Shown here one piece after another: positions 53,180 through 62,183 of a DNA stretch of 64,000 nt. This DNA comes from Aquitalea aquatilis. Its GTDB lineage: Bacteria > Pseudomonadota > Gammaproteobacteria > Burkholderiales > Chromobacteriaceae. The stretch's first letter is position 1, and every line of letters starts with the position of its first letter. The notes beneath the pieces were generated by a model. The model made no database searches, was not told the DNA's origin, and saw only the letters and a list, made by a program, of their open reading frames with translations. The translations under genes were made by a program, and so were the position numbers. The stretch is taken from assembly GCF_005155025.1 (NCBI RefSeq), contig NZ_CP039731.1:3968001-4032000 (forward strand). The letters are read 5' to 3'.

Positions 53180-55141
53180 TTACTGTTCGGGGCGGCTGCG
53201 CATGGAAAAGGCCGCCTTGAAATCGGCCAGCCGTGGCTGATCCTGGAACAGGTCGTCCGGGTAGTAGGCGATATGGCGCGCACCGCGGGTATGCAGTTCA
53301 TCCACCACTTCAGCCATTTCCCGGGTGGGAATCGGCTTGCCGTTGCGCCAGTCCCGCGCCTGTAGTTCGAACACCGTGCGATCCAGCGCACCCGGCACGG
53401 CCTTTACCTTGTCAAACAGCTGGCGCAGCCATTGCCGTGGCTGCGCGGCGTTCTCCATATAGGGCATGGCCATGATGGCCACCCGGTCGTAGTGCTGCAG
53501 TGCCGTGACATAGGACTGGGCAAACCAGCTTTCCGTCGCCGGATTCATCACCACGCCGGCATAGAGATTGCGGGCGGTTTTCAACGTGGGCTGCCAGGTA
53601 CGCACCACTTGCGCCAGCTCGAGGGTGAAGTCGTCCAGCAGCTTGGTCTTGCTGTCGTTCCAGCGCTGCAGGGCTGCCTCGTCCTGTTGCAAGGCCGGCA
53701 GCGAATCCGGCAGGCCCATGGCGCGGTTGGCCGCCATGGCGGCACCACTGATGTCTTCCACATCCGACAGGGTGGCGTCGTCATGGAATAGCAGGCCGTC
53801 GAACTGCACCGTGCGCGCCAGGTCCTGGTAAATCTCGCGGATGGTCTGGCGCGCCTCGGCCGAATACGGCGTCAGCCGGATATAGCCCTGCTGCTCCGGC
53901 AGCCCCTGCCGCCCCAGTGCCAGCACTCTTTGCTGACGCAGCGGGTTTTCACGCGGCAAGTCGAAAGCCAGCAGCGGCATCCAGGCGTAGACGCGCACGC
54001 CGGCGCGGGTGCGCAATTGCCAGACGGCGCGGTTGAACAGATCGGCCCGCATCGGCAGGTGGCGGTTGGGGAAATACAGTGAGCGCGCCACGCCATCGCC
54101 CTCGGGATTGGCAAAGGCTTGCAGATAGACCGTGCTGGCCCCCATGGCCTTGACCCGGTCCAGCAGACGGCCCAGGTTTTCCTCCTGCCGCGCCGGATCG
54201 GGGTCGTAGATATAGTCGAGGTCGACATGCATGATGCGGCTGGGCTCCGGCCGTATGCCGTCCGGCCAGGTTTCCAGTTGCTGGAACTGCCAGGCCAGAT
54301 CAGGCAGGCTCATATTGGCGTCCAGCAGCAGCCGGCGCAGCCCTGCCAGGGGGGTCTGGCGCGTGTTGATGCCCTCGTCCAGGCTCATGGCCAGCGGCAT
54401 GCCCAGCTCGCCGGCAATGGCCGCCGTTTCGCGGGTATAGCTGCCATAGGGCCAGACCATCACACGCGGGGCCTGTCCCAGCCTGGCCTTGAGCAGTTCG
54501 CTGTTGCGCAGCAAATCGGCACGGACACGCGCCCGGTAGGCTTCCGGGGTTTCATAGCTGCCGGACTTCCAGGCCAGCGAGGTGAAGGCCGGTTCGCTAT
54601 TGCCCTGCGGATTGGCAAGCTGGCCAAAATGCTCGGCATAGCTATGGCTGGCCACTTCTACCAGGCCGCTGGCCTGCATTTCGCGGATTTGCTCCCAGCT
54701 CAGAAAGGTGCTGCGCGGAACCAGGCCGTCGCCATAACGCACCTGGCCGTTATCCGGCTGCTCCAGCCAACTGCCCACCAGCGCGATCAGCGCCGGCGCA
54801 TGCAAGCTGCGCAGTACCGGGTAGACCTGGGTGTAGACGCTGCGGTAGCCATCATCAAAGGTCAGCAGCACGGCCTTGTCCGGCAGCGGCTTCTTGCCGG
54901 CGCGGTCGGCCAGCACATCCTCCACGCTGACAAACTGATAGCCCTGCCCGCGCATCCACTCCATCTGCCGCACCAGGCTGCGGGCATCCACGGCAAAGGG
55001 GTCGTTGCTGCGCGCATCCGGCTGCCCCACTTCGTGGTAGCACAGGATGATCAGCCCGGAACCGGCCTGCACCGGTGCGGCCAGCGCAAACAGTGTGCAC
55101 AGGGCCAGCCACACGACCAAAAACCATTGTTTCGTTTTCAT
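53180..55141 (-). CDS. pgaB: Poly-beta-1,6-N-acetylglucosamine N-deacetylase
   Basis: 653 aa from the ATG at 55141. The CE4 deacetylase domain (~30-260) has the catalytic pair Asp96/Asp97 (LTFDDGYRS) and metal His166/His171 (ASHSYAEH); the C-terminal half is the glycoside-hydrolase-like domain (~300-640) with MHVDLDYIYDPDP and FHDDATLSD. It trims acetyl groups from the polymer for export through PgaA. The signal peptide ends APVQAG and has no lipobox, unlike the E. coli lipoprotein. The start overlaps the pgaA stop by one base (TGATG). Confidence 0.95.
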   Translation of the reverse strand: MKTKQWFLVVWLALCTLFALAAPVQAGSGLIILCYHEVGQPDARSNDPFAVDARSLVRQMEWMRGQGYQFVSVEDVLADRAGKKPLPDKAVLLTFDDGYRSVYTQVYPVLRSLHAPALIALVGSWLEQPDNGQVRYGDGLVPRSTFLSWEQIREMQASGLVEVASHSYAEHFGQLANPQGNSEPAFTSLAWKSGSYETPEAYRARVRADLLRNSELLKARLGQAPRVMVWPYGSYTRETAAIAGELGMPLAMSLDEGINTRQTPLAGLRRLLLDANMSLPDLAWQFQQLETWPDGIRPEPSRIMHVDLDYIYDPDPARQEENLGRLLDRVKAMGASTVYLQAFANPEGDGVARSLYFPNRHLPMRADLFNRAVWQLRTRAGVRVYAWMPLLAFDLPRENPLRQQRVLALGRQGLPEQQGYIRLTPYSAEARQTIREIYQDLARTVQFDGLLFHDDATLSDVEDISGAAMAANRAMGLPDSLPALQQDEAALQRWNDSKTKLLDDFTLELAQVVRTWQPTLKTARNLYAGVVMNPATESWFAQSYVTALQHYDRVAIMAMPYMENAAQPRQWLRQLFDKVKAVPGALDRTVFELQARDWRNGKPIPTREMAEVVDELHTRGARHIAYYPDDLFQDQPRLADFKAAFSMRSRPEQ

Positions 55142-57573
55142 CAGAACCGCCAATCGATATTCAGATAGACCTTGCTGCCAAAATCAGCCTTGCCGTCATA
55201 AGGGTGACGCACCCGGCTATAGCCATAGCGCAGGCTGGCACGCTCACCCCAGCGCCACTCCTGCTCCAGCATCAGCCCCCACACTCCACCGCTGCCATAG
55301 CCTTGCTGCTGGTATGTGCCAACCGTCAGCCCCAGCCGCTGATGCAGGCTGTTGTCGTAACGACCCCACAAGCGCCAGTCCTGGGTGATGGTGAGATCGG
55401 CTTCGCTATCGCTCTGCGGATTGAAATACAGTGCGGAAGGGGTATCGCGATTGTGGCTGGCAGCCAGCCACAGCGTGCTGTCCAGCTTGTAGAGCGGGCC
55501 GCTATACCAGCGTTCGGTCCAGCCGCCGCCCAGCGACTGGCGCAGATTGCCGTCGGACAACGACAGTTGGCTCAGTTGCAGGGAAAACTGGCGGTAGTCG
55601 TCCACCCGGTAGCCGGCATGCAGCTCGGCCTTGTTGCCACGGATCTGGCTCAGCCGCGCCTTGAGCGGGGTGTCGGCACTGTTCTGCTCGTAGCGCGCAC
55701 CCAGACTCCACCGGTCATCCGGCGTCCAGTTGTAGCCAGCAAACGCGCCAGCCTGACTCTGGCCATCCAGACCGGCCAGCACGCCAAACTCACCACTGCC
55801 CTGCACGCTGCGGTATTGCAGCCCCAAGCCGCCACTTTCATAACGGGCCGGTTCAGGCTGATCCACATAACTGGCACGCTGCAGCTGATGCTGGGCAAAC
55901 AGCCGCCAGTGGCCGACAGCTGCGGAATAGAGCCGGGACAGCGTATCCCAGGCATTTTGCTCACTGCTGCCCTGGCCACCGGACAAGTCACGCCCGGCCT
56001 CCACGGTCAGCTCCGGCCGTTGCGACCAGTCGTAGCTGCGCTGCAACCTGTCCAGCTCTTTCCAGTCCGGTCGCTGTTGCCGCAGTTCGCCCAGCAGGGC
56101 TGCTGCCTGCGGATATTCCCAAGTATCCAGCGCCACACTGGCCAGCCCGGCCCGGGCCTCGAGCGAGGCCGGATCGTCCACCTGCAAGCGGCGGTAAATG
56201 TCACCGGCACGACGCGGCCAGCCGCGCAGCAAGGCCAGCGCAGCCTGGTTCTGGCGTAGTTCGGCATTGAAGGGGGCATCGCGCAGCAGCTGTTCCACTT
56301 GCAGCCAGGCGGCACGGGTCTGGTCTTGATAGGCCGCCAGCATGGCATCCAGCAACATCACGCGCTGATAGTCCGGATTAAAGCTGCGCTGGCCGGCGGC
56401 ATTGCTGCGCACACGCGGCGTGGCCGCGCGCATGGCGGCCAGCTCGGCGCGGACGCCGGCAAAGTCATTACTCTCCAGCAAGGCGTACACCAGCCCGCTG
56501 CGCCAATCCAGCGCTTCATCCGCTGCCGGCTTCGCCTGCAGCGCCGCACGATACAAAGCAGCGGCCAACTCAGGCTGGCGCTGTGCCAGATAGGCATCGG
56601 CCACGGCGGCACGGGCATAGGGAGACCAGGGCAGCCCGGGATGCGCCTGGTAGAGCTGCAGCGTGTCGGCAAAGCGGCCGCGCTGGGTCAGCATCTGCAA
56701 GCGGTCATCCAGTGCCAGTGTGGTAAAGCGGGTTTCCGTGGCGGGCAGCGCATCCAGCCATTGTTGGTTCTGCGCCAGAGCAGCATCGGTTTGCGCATGC
56801 CGCTCCATGCCGTTTTGCAAACTCTCCTGCACCCGGCCCCAGCGGCTCAGGGTGGCGATACGGTCAAACTCGGCCTGCCGCAGCAAAACAGCATCTGCCG
56901 CACCGCCGCGCCGCGCCGTGGCCAGCGCTTGCTGTGGCATGCTCAGCCGCAGTTGCACCTCCACCAGCAGGCTTTGCAGCGGCACATCGTCCGGATACTC
57001 GGCTTGCCGGCGCTGCAGATAAGCTAGCGCCTCGGTCAGCTGGCCGGCCTGAATCAGTACATAGCCCCGCGCCCGCAGCAGTTCGCGCACGTCGCCGGCC
57101 GGCGCGGTCAGCTCAGCCTGGTCCAGCGTATGGCGCGCATCAGCCAGCTGCCCGGCCTCGGCCTGGGCCATGGCCAAGCCGGCGGTCCAGTCGGCACGGG
57201 CCTCACGCTGCAACAGCGTCTGGTAAAGCTCGACCGCCAGTGGATAGTGCTTGGTGTCGCGGGCAGCACGGGCCAGCAAGGCCAGGGTGTCGCTGCGCAA
57301 GCCAGCACGCGCCGATGGCAGGCTGGCCAAGGCATCATCCGGCCGGCCACTCCAGCACAACAGGGTCAGGTAATCGTCGAGCAGGCTGCCTTGCAGGGGA
57401 GCGCGGGCGCGCTGGCTTTCCAGCATCGCCAGCGCCGGGGCCGGTTCGCCAGCACGGGCCTTGAGAATGGCAGCCGCATAGTCAGCTTGCTGCCACAGGG
57501 GAGTTTCCGCCATCAGGCTGCTGCTGGCCACGCACAGGCCAAGCAGCAGGCTGGACATGCAGTATCGCTTCAT
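55141..57573 (-). CDS. pgaA: Poly-GlcNAc outer-membrane porin PgaA
   Basis: 810 aa. A signal peptide ends near LMAETP (~residue 22). TPR repeats fill residues ~25-500 in the periplasm, and a C-terminal 16-stranded beta-barrel (~510-810) ends in a typical aromatic outer-membrane signature (VYLNIDWRF). It exports deacetylated poly-GlcNAc. I chose the ATG at 57573; a GTG three codons earlier is possible. It is the first gene of pgaABCD. The promoter region is AT-rich and has a 17-bp palindrome 18 bp upstream. Confidence 0.93.
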   Translation of the reverse strand: MKRYCMSSLLLGLCVASSSLMAETPLWQQADYAAAILKARAGEPAPALAMLESQRARAPLQGSLLDDYLTLLCWSGRPDDALASLPSARAGLRSDTLALLARAARDTKHYPLAVELYQTLLQREARADWTAGLAMAQAEAGQLADARHTLDQAELTAPAGDVRELLRARGYVLIQAGQLTEALAYLQRRQAEYPDDVPLQSLLVEVQLRLSMPQQALATARRGGAADAVLLRQAEFDRIATLSRWGRVQESLQNGMERHAQTDAALAQNQQWLDALPATETRFTTLALDDRLQMLTQRGRFADTLQLYQAHPGLPWSPYARAAVADAYLAQRQPELAAALYRAALQAKPAADEALDWRSGLVYALLESNDFAGVRAELAAMRAATPRVRSNAAGQRSFNPDYQRVMLLDAMLAAYQDQTRAAWLQVEQLLRDAPFNAELRQNQAALALLRGWPRRAGDIYRRLQVDDPASLEARAGLASVALDTWEYPQAAALLGELRQQRPDWKELDRLQRSYDWSQRPELTVEAGRDLSGGQGSSEQNAWDTLSRLYSAAVGHWRLFAQHQLQRASYVDQPEPARYESGGLGLQYRSVQGSGEFGVLAGLDGQSQAGAFAGYNWTPDDRWSLGARYEQNSADTPLKARLSQIRGNKAELHAGYRVDDYRQFSLQLSQLSLSDGNLRQSLGGGWTERWYSGPLYKLDSTLWLAASHNRDTPSALYFNPQSDSEADLTITQDWRLWGRYDNSLHQRLGLTVGTYQQQGYGSGGVWGLMLEQEWRWGERASLRYGYSRVRHPYDGKADFGSKVYLNIDWRF

Positions 57574-57590
57574 TGTCGCCACGCTCTATA

Positions 57591-57607
57591 TTAAATAATT
57601 TATTTAA
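57591..57607. promoter_or_regulatory. 17-bp AT palindrome in the pgaA promoter region
   Basis: TTAAATAA-T-TTATTTAA is a perfect dyad 18 bp upstream of the pgaA ATG, within an AT-rich block (57580-57690) that contrasts with the GC-rich surroundings. Such blocks often attract H-NS/MvaT-type silencers or hold an operator. Confidence 0.45.
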
Positions 57608-57814
57608 ATAGTATTTAGTAAAATCGTATATCCCGATCACCGCATAATCAAGTTTTAAATTGTGAATTAATATTTTCTATCAAATATGCACGCATTGATT
57701 TCGCGCCCGCCAATTGTCGCACCTGCCCGAATCGACTATGCTCGGATCAGGCCAGATGGCGCGCCCAGACTGGCTGTCACACCCGATACACCCCTATTTG
57801 CGAGCAATGACCTC

Positions 57815-58597
57815 ATGTGCCAGCTACTAGGCATGAACTGCAATACCCCGACCGACATCCTGTTTTCCTTCGAAGGCTTTCACCGCCGTGGCGGCCTGAC
57901 CGATCACCACGCCGATGGCTGGGGCATCGCCTTTTTCGAGGGCAAGGGCTGCCGCATCTTTCTGGACGACAAGCCTTCGGTTGAGTCGGCGGTCGCCCAT
58001 CTGGTGCGCAACTACCCGATCAAGTCGCAAAACGTCATCGCCCACATCCGCAAAGCCACCCAGGGCGAGGTCAATCTGGCCAATACCCACCCCTTCATGC
58101 GCGAGATGTGGGGCCAGTACTGGATTTTTGCCCACAACGGCGATCTGAAAACCTTCCAGCCCGAAGCCGGCTGCCACTTCAATCCGGTAGGCAGCACCGA
58201 TTCGGAACGCGCCTTCTGCTACCTGCTGGAACAGCTGCGCCGCAAATGGTGCAGCGCACCGCAGCTGGACGAGCTGTTTGCCGAGGTCGACCGTCTGGCT
58301 GCCGAGATCCACCAGCATGGCGTGTTCAACTTCATGCTGAGCAATGGCGAGGTGCTGTTTGCCCATTGCGCCACCCATCTGCACTACATCATTCGCCAGG
58401 CACCGTTCAACAAGGCCCACCTGGTGGACGACGATGTCACGGTGGATTTCTCCACCGTCACCACACCCCACGACCGCGTGGCCGTGGTGGCCACCCAGCC
58501 GTTGACCGACAATGAAAGCTGGACCCAGCTGGAAGCCGGCCAGTTGCTGCTGTTCCGCGACGGTGCGCCTTTGCTGGTCAGCTCCGGCAACAGCTGA
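57815..58597 (+). CDS. yafJ: Class II glutamine amidotransferase (YafJ-like)
   Basis: 260 aa from the ATG at 57815; processing would expose the N-terminal nucleophile Cys2 (MCQLLGMNCNTPTD). The Ntn glutaminase fold is recognisable: GFHRRGGLTDHHADGWGIAF, IAHIRKATQGEV, FAHNGDL and ATQPLTDNESW match YafJ. The protein has only the amidotransferase domain, so its acceptor is unknown. It is divergent from pgaA (241 bp away) and ends before a good terminator. Confidence 0.9.
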   Translation: MCQLLGMNCNTPTDILFSFEGFHRRGGLTDHHADGWGIAFFEGKGCRIFLDDKPSVESAVAHLVRNYPIKSQNVIAHIRKATQGEVNLANTHPFMREMWGQYWIFAHNGDLKTFQPEAGCHFNPVGSTDSERAFCYLLEQLRRKWCSAPQLDELFAEVDRLAAEIHQHGVFNFMLSNGEVLFAHCATHLHYIIRQAPFNKAHLVDDDVTVDFSTVTTPHDRVAVVATQPLTDNESWTQLEAGQLLLFRDGAPLLVSSGNS

Positions 58598-58630
58598 GCC
58601 AGGCCCGCAACCACGCGCCACACCGTCATC

Positions 58631-58657
58631 GCCGTTTCTCAGCAGAAACGGCTTTTT
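58631..58657 (+). terminator. Terminator after yafJ
   Basis: A perfect 9-bp stem (GCCGTTTCT / AGAAACGGC) with a 4-nt loop is followed by TTTTT, 34 bp past the yafJ stop. Confidence 0.9.
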
Positions 58658-58745
58658 CACATTTGCGCCCCGCCACTTCCGCGTTATGCTGCTGGCAAAG
58701 CCCCTCTCGCAGCCATGGATAACAATAGCGCCACAGGAAGACCAC

Positions 58746-60551
58746 ATGAGCCGATTCGATTTCAGCCATCCGCCATTCGACACCCTCAGCCCCAGCGAGC
58801 AGCAAACGCTGGAAAAAAACGCCGACATCCAGTTTTTTGCTGACGAAGAATGCCTACTCAGCCCCAGCGAACGGGTGGAAGCGCTCTATGTGGTGCTCAA
58901 AGGCAGCGTGCGTGAAATGGCCGGCGACGAAGTCATCACCTTGTACCGCGAGCGCGATACCTTCGACGCCCGCGCCATGGTGGCCGGCCAGACCCCACAC
59001 CGCTTCGTGGTACACGAGGAAGCACTGGTCTACACCCTGCTGCGCGATGTGGTACTGGCACTGACCGAGCAGAACCCGCGCTTTGGGGCGTATTTTTATG
59101 CCAGCGTGTCGGAAAAATTCGGCAGCATGGCGCAGCGTGCCGGCAACCGCGAGCTGCAAACCCTGCTCACCGCCACCGTGCGCGACGTGGGCAGCCGCAC
59201 CCCGGTGTTTGTCGATGGCCACACCAGCGTGCGTGAAGCCGCGCGCGTGATGAAGGAAAAAAAGGTCAAATCGGTGCTGGTGCGCCACGACGGCAAGCTG
59301 GGCATTTTCACCACCACCGATTTTCGCGACATCGTGCTCAACGAAGTACCAGGCAGCACGGCGCTGTCCACGCTGTGCCGCTTCGAACTCCTAACCGTGG
59401 ATGTGGGCGACTTCCTGTTCAACGCCCTGCTGATCATGACCCGGCGCAATATCCGCCGCCTGGTGGTGACCGAGAACGGCGAGGCCATCGGCATACTGTC
59501 GCAGGTGGACATCCTGTCCTACTTCTCCAACCACTCCCACCTGATTGCCCAACGCCTGGAACGGGCCGACACCCTGGACGAACTGGCCGACATCGCCGGC
59601 CAGATCACCCGGCTGGTACAAATCCTGTCCAGCCACGGCGTCAAGGCCCCGCAACTGGGCCGGCTGGTGCAAACCCTCAACGCGCGGCTGTTCGCCCGCA
59701 CCTGGCAATTGCTGGCTCCGCCCGCGCTGCAACAGAACAGCTGCCTGCTGGTCATGGGCTCAGAAGGCCGTGGCGAGCAGATACTGAAAACCGATCAGGA
59801 CAACGCCCTCATCCTGCGCAACGGTTTCAACCACCCCGAATTGCCCGCCATCTGCGAGGCCTTTTCCGCCGCCCTGGCCCGCTTCGGCTACCCGCCCTGC
59901 CAGGGGCAGATCATGGTCAACAATGCCGCCTGGCGCCTGACTGAAAGCCAGCTGCAGCAACAGATTCACCAATGGGTCTATCAACCGGATGGCCATGCGC
60001 TGATGAATCTGGCCATTTACGTGGATGCCGAGGCCGTGGCCGGCGACAGCAGCCTGCTGCAGAGCAGCCACGACTACCTCATGCGCCAGTTGCGTGACGA
60101 TGCCAGCTTCTTTTCCCGCTTCGCCCGCGCCATCGAACAGTTCGACACCCCGCTGGGGCTGTTCTCCCACCTGCTCACCAAGGAGCGCAATGGCAAGGCC
60201 GTGCTCGACCTGAAAAAAGGCGGCATTTTCCCGCTGGTCCATGGCGTGCGTTCGCTGGCGCTGGAACATGGCCTGACCCAGTGCAATACCTTCGACCGCC
60301 TGCACGCGCTGGCCGAAGCCGGTCATCTGGACAAGGAACTGGCCAACGAAATTGCCGAATCGCTGTCCTTCCTGCTCACCCTCAAGCTCAGCCAGGGCCT
60401 GCAGCAATTGTCACTGGGCAAGCTGCCGGGCAACCAGATAGAACCGGACCAGCTCTCCACGCTGGAGCGTGACTTGCTGAAAGATGCACTGGGGGTAGTG
60501 AAGAAATTCCGCGCCCAGCTACGCCATCACTTCCGCCTGGGGAGCTTCTGA
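58746..60551 (+). CDS. cNMP-binding / CBS / DUF294 nucleotidyltransferase-like protein
   Basis: 601 aa from the ATG at 58746, with AGGA 7 bp upstream. Order of domains: a cyclic-nucleotide-binding-like domain (~15-130), two CBS domains (~150-275; TPVFVDGHTSVREAARVMKE and NIRRLVVTENGEAIGILSQ), a DUF294 nucleotidyltransferase-like domain with the GSEGRGEQILKTDQDNAL motif (~335-355), and the DUF294 C-terminal domain. It resembles GlnD-type nucleotidyltransferases and is expected to bind nucleotides and perhaps modify a partner. It overlaps the next gene (TGATG), so the two work as a pair. Confidence 0.88.
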   Translation: MSRFDFSHPPFDTLSPSEQQTLEKNADIQFFADEECLLSPSERVEALYVVLKGSVREMAGDEVITLYRERDTFDARAMVAGQTPHRFVVHEEALVYTLLRDVVLALTEQNPRFGAYFYASVSEKFGSMAQRAGNRELQTLLTATVRDVGSRTPVFVDGHTSVREAARVMKEKKVKSVLVRHDGKLGIFTTTDFRDIVLNEVPGSTALSTLCRFELLTVDVGDFLFNALLIMTRRNIRRLVVTENGEAIGILSQVDILSYFSNHSHLIAQRLERADTLDELADIAGQITRLVQILSSHGVKAPQLGRLVQTLNARLFARTWQLLAPPALQQNSCLLVMGSEGRGEQILKTDQDNALILRNGFNHPELPAICEAFSAALARFGYPPCQGQIMVNNAAWRLTESQLQQQIHQWVYQPDGHALMNLAIYVDAEAVAGDSSLLQSSHDYLMRQLRDDASFFSRFARAIEQFDTPLGLFSHLLTKERNGKAVLDLKKGGIFPLVHGVRSLALEHGLTQCNTFDRLHALAEAGHLDKELANEIAESLSFLLTLKLSQGLQQLSLGKLPGNQIEPDQLSTLERDLLKDALGVVKKFRAQLRHHFRLGSF

Positions 60552-61159
60552 TGCTGGCCCGGTTAAAGCGGCAATGGCAGCAGCGCCAGTTGAAAGACCC
60601 GCGCTATGCAGCGCTGTTCGAAGAGCTGGATGAAGAAGTAGTCAGTGTGGACTGTGAAACCACCAGCCTGAAAGTGCAGGAGGCGGAACTGCTCTCCATC
60701 GGCGCGGTGCGGCTGCGTGGCAACCGCATCCTGTCCAGCCAGGCCTTTTATGTGCTGGTGAAACCCACGCGCAAGCTGGAAAGCCGCAATATCAGCATCC
60801 ATGGCCTGCGACCGATGGACGTGTCCGAGGGCCTGGATGCCGACGAGGCCGTGCGGCAACTGCTGGACTTCATCGGCGGGCGGCCACTGGTCGGTTATTA
60901 CCTGGAATACGATGTCGCGGTGCTCAACAAATACGTGCGCGCCATCACCGGTATTGGCCTGCCCAATCGCCAGATCGAAATCTCCGGCCGCTATTACGAT
61001 TACAAGTTCAAGCAGAACCCCGGCGCCTACATCGACCTGCGGCTGTCAGTGCTGAACGAAGACCTGCACATCCCCGCCCTGCCGCGCCATGATGCACTCA
61101 ACGATGCCATCACCGCCGGCATGCTGTACCTGAGCCTGCAACAGCGCGGGTTCGGCTGA
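60551..61159 (+). CDS. DEDDh 3'-5' exonuclease (DnaQ-like)
   Basis: 202 aa. The exonuclease triad is present: Asp34/Glu36 (VSVDCETTSL), Asp121 (YLEYDVAVL), His180 and Asp185 (RHDALNDA). It belongs to the DnaQ-like superfamily with RNase T and PolC/epsilon-type exonucleases. It is translationally coupled to the CBS/DUF294 gene, a linkage I recall from other proteobacteria. The target (RNA, DNA or oligonucleotide) is unknown. A strong terminator follows. Confidence 0.9.
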   Translation: MLARLKRQWQQRQLKDPRYAALFEELDEEVVSVDCETTSLKVQEAELLSIGAVRLRGNRILSSQAFYVLVKPTRKLESRNISIHGLRPMDVSEGLDADEAVRQLLDFIGGRPLVGYYLEYDVAVLNKYVRAITGIGLPNRQIEISGRYYDYKFKQNPGAYIDLRLSVLNEDLHIPALPRHDALNDAITAGMLYLSLQQRGFG

Positions 61160-61183
61160 GGCCGTAGCTGGTCATGCCATGCA

Positions 61184-61207
61184 AAAACCCGGCCGCGGCC
61201 GGGTTTT
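61184..61207 (+). terminator. Terminator after the exonuclease gene
   Basis: An 11-bp palindromic stem (AAAACCCGGCC / GGCCGGGTTTT) around GC, 24 bp after the stop, ends in a four-T arm followed by C. Confidence 0.85.
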
Positions 61208-61240
61208 CGGTTTACTGCACACTGCAGCTGGACACAAAGC

Positions 61241-61344
61241 CGCTAACAAAATATCGCAGAGGTCCCGGGCCAAGGCGCGCCGACACAAGCAGTACAAGGC
61301 GTACGGCAAGGAGGCAGCACGCAGGCGCGGGGCTTTTGTTAGCG
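61241..61344. repeat. 104-bp inverted-repeat element, MITE/REP-like
   Basis: Perfect 11-bp terminal inverted repeats (CGCTAACAAAA / TTTTGTTAGCG) flank an 82-nt GC-rich core containing GTAC-AAGGC-GTAC and the purine-rich AAGGAGGCAGC. The core is not an open frame. It sits between the exonuclease terminator and the stop of the small Rossmann gene. It looks like a dispersed intergenic repeat or a folded RNA, but I cannot check its copy number in the genome; no second copy was noticed in this window. Confidence 0.5.
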
Positions 61345-61348
61345 AGTC

Positions 61349-61723
61349 TTAGTAGCCCAATTCCTCGTGCTGGGTCTCCACCTGCGCCCCCGCCCCCAGC
61401 GACATCATCAGCAAGGCGATGCGCTCATGCACGATCACAGTGTGGCTGTTGCCGGAAAACTGCATGAAACGGCGCAGGTCTTCGCGCACCTTGCGCGAGC
61501 CGGTCACGTCGATGATGATGTCGACCTGGTCGCCCTGCTCGGCGATCTCGATGAAGTTGCTGGTCACCGGCACACCGCGTTCGCGGGCCAGTTCGATGCC
61601 GGGCAGACGCAAATCCAGATCAGCCACCCCAACCATCTCGACAAACGGGGCATCCAGCAGTTGCCGGAGCAGCGGGGCACCAGTTACACCCGCGCCTATC
61701 ATGCCGATCCTGAATTTTTCCAT
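61349..61723 (-). CDS. Small stand-alone Rossmann NAD(P)-binding protein
   Basis: 124 aa. The nucleotide-binding motif is at the N-terminus (IGMIGAGVTGAPLLRQL), with an acid at the end of strand two (VGVADLDLRLPG) and later strands of a homoserine-dehydrogenase-like NAD-binding domain (VDIIIDVTGSRKVREDLRR). No catalytic domain follows, so it is about a third of a normal dehydrogenase. It could be a small cofactor-binding or regulatory protein, or a truncated remnant; the intact frame favours a real gene. The 3' end touches the 104-bp repeat element. Confidence 0.7.
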   Translation of the reverse strand: MEKFRIGMIGAGVTGAPLLRQLLDAPFVEMVGVADLDLRLPGIELARERGVPVTSNFIEIAEQGDQVDIIIDVTGSRKVREDLRRFMQFSGNSHTVIVHERIALLMMSLGAGAQVETQHEELGY

Positions 61724-61877
61724 GTCACCCTCGATGCGGCAGATTATGCCTTTAGAATAAGAGCCGACACTCTAACAGCCACCAGCCTGCGCAGATTTGA
61801 GACAAATCAAACTGCATGCAGCCAGCACCCGGCCCAGGGCAAAATACCGCAGCCAAACCGGGCGGCAGGCAACAAAA

Positions 61878-61897
61878 AACCCGGAACAGTCCGGGTT
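61878..61897 (-). terminator. Terminator after the small conserved gene
   Basis: A perfect 8-bp stem (AACCCGGA / TCCGGGTT) with a 4-nt loop is followed on the minus strand by TTTTGTTG. Confidence 0.85.
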
Positions 61898-61931
61898 GAA
61901 ATGGCAGGCAGCCATGGCTGACCGGCTGGCT

Positions 61932-62183
61932 TCAGTGCAGGCTCTGACGCGACAGAAAGCGCAGATAGCCCACCCCCTCCAGCCAGAAGCCGCCATCGGC
62001 CAGCGGCGTGGCGTCTTCCAGATCGCCCAGCGTCAGCACCAGATCCTGACCATCGACATGGGCCTCCAGCACGACATCGTCCTCATCGGCGAATTCTTCC
62101 GAGGCACCGTGCTGGTCCGGCTTGATAAACTGGTTGTTGACCTGAATGTAATCCGACTCATTCAGCAAGCGCAGGATGTTCAT
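61932..62183 (-). CDS. Small conserved hypothetical protein
   Basis: 83 aa from the ATG at 62183, with AAGGAG 7 bp upstream. It is acidic (SEEFADEDDVVLEA) with no signal peptide or membrane helix. The strong ribosome site and its own terminator show a real, expressed gene. I do not recognise the family. It lies 118 bp downstream of radC on the same strand. Confidence 0.72.
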   Translation of the reverse strand: MNILRLLNESDYIQVNNQFIKPDQHGASEEFADEDDVVLEAHVDGQDLVLTLGDLEDATPLADGGFWLEGVGYLRFLSRQSLH

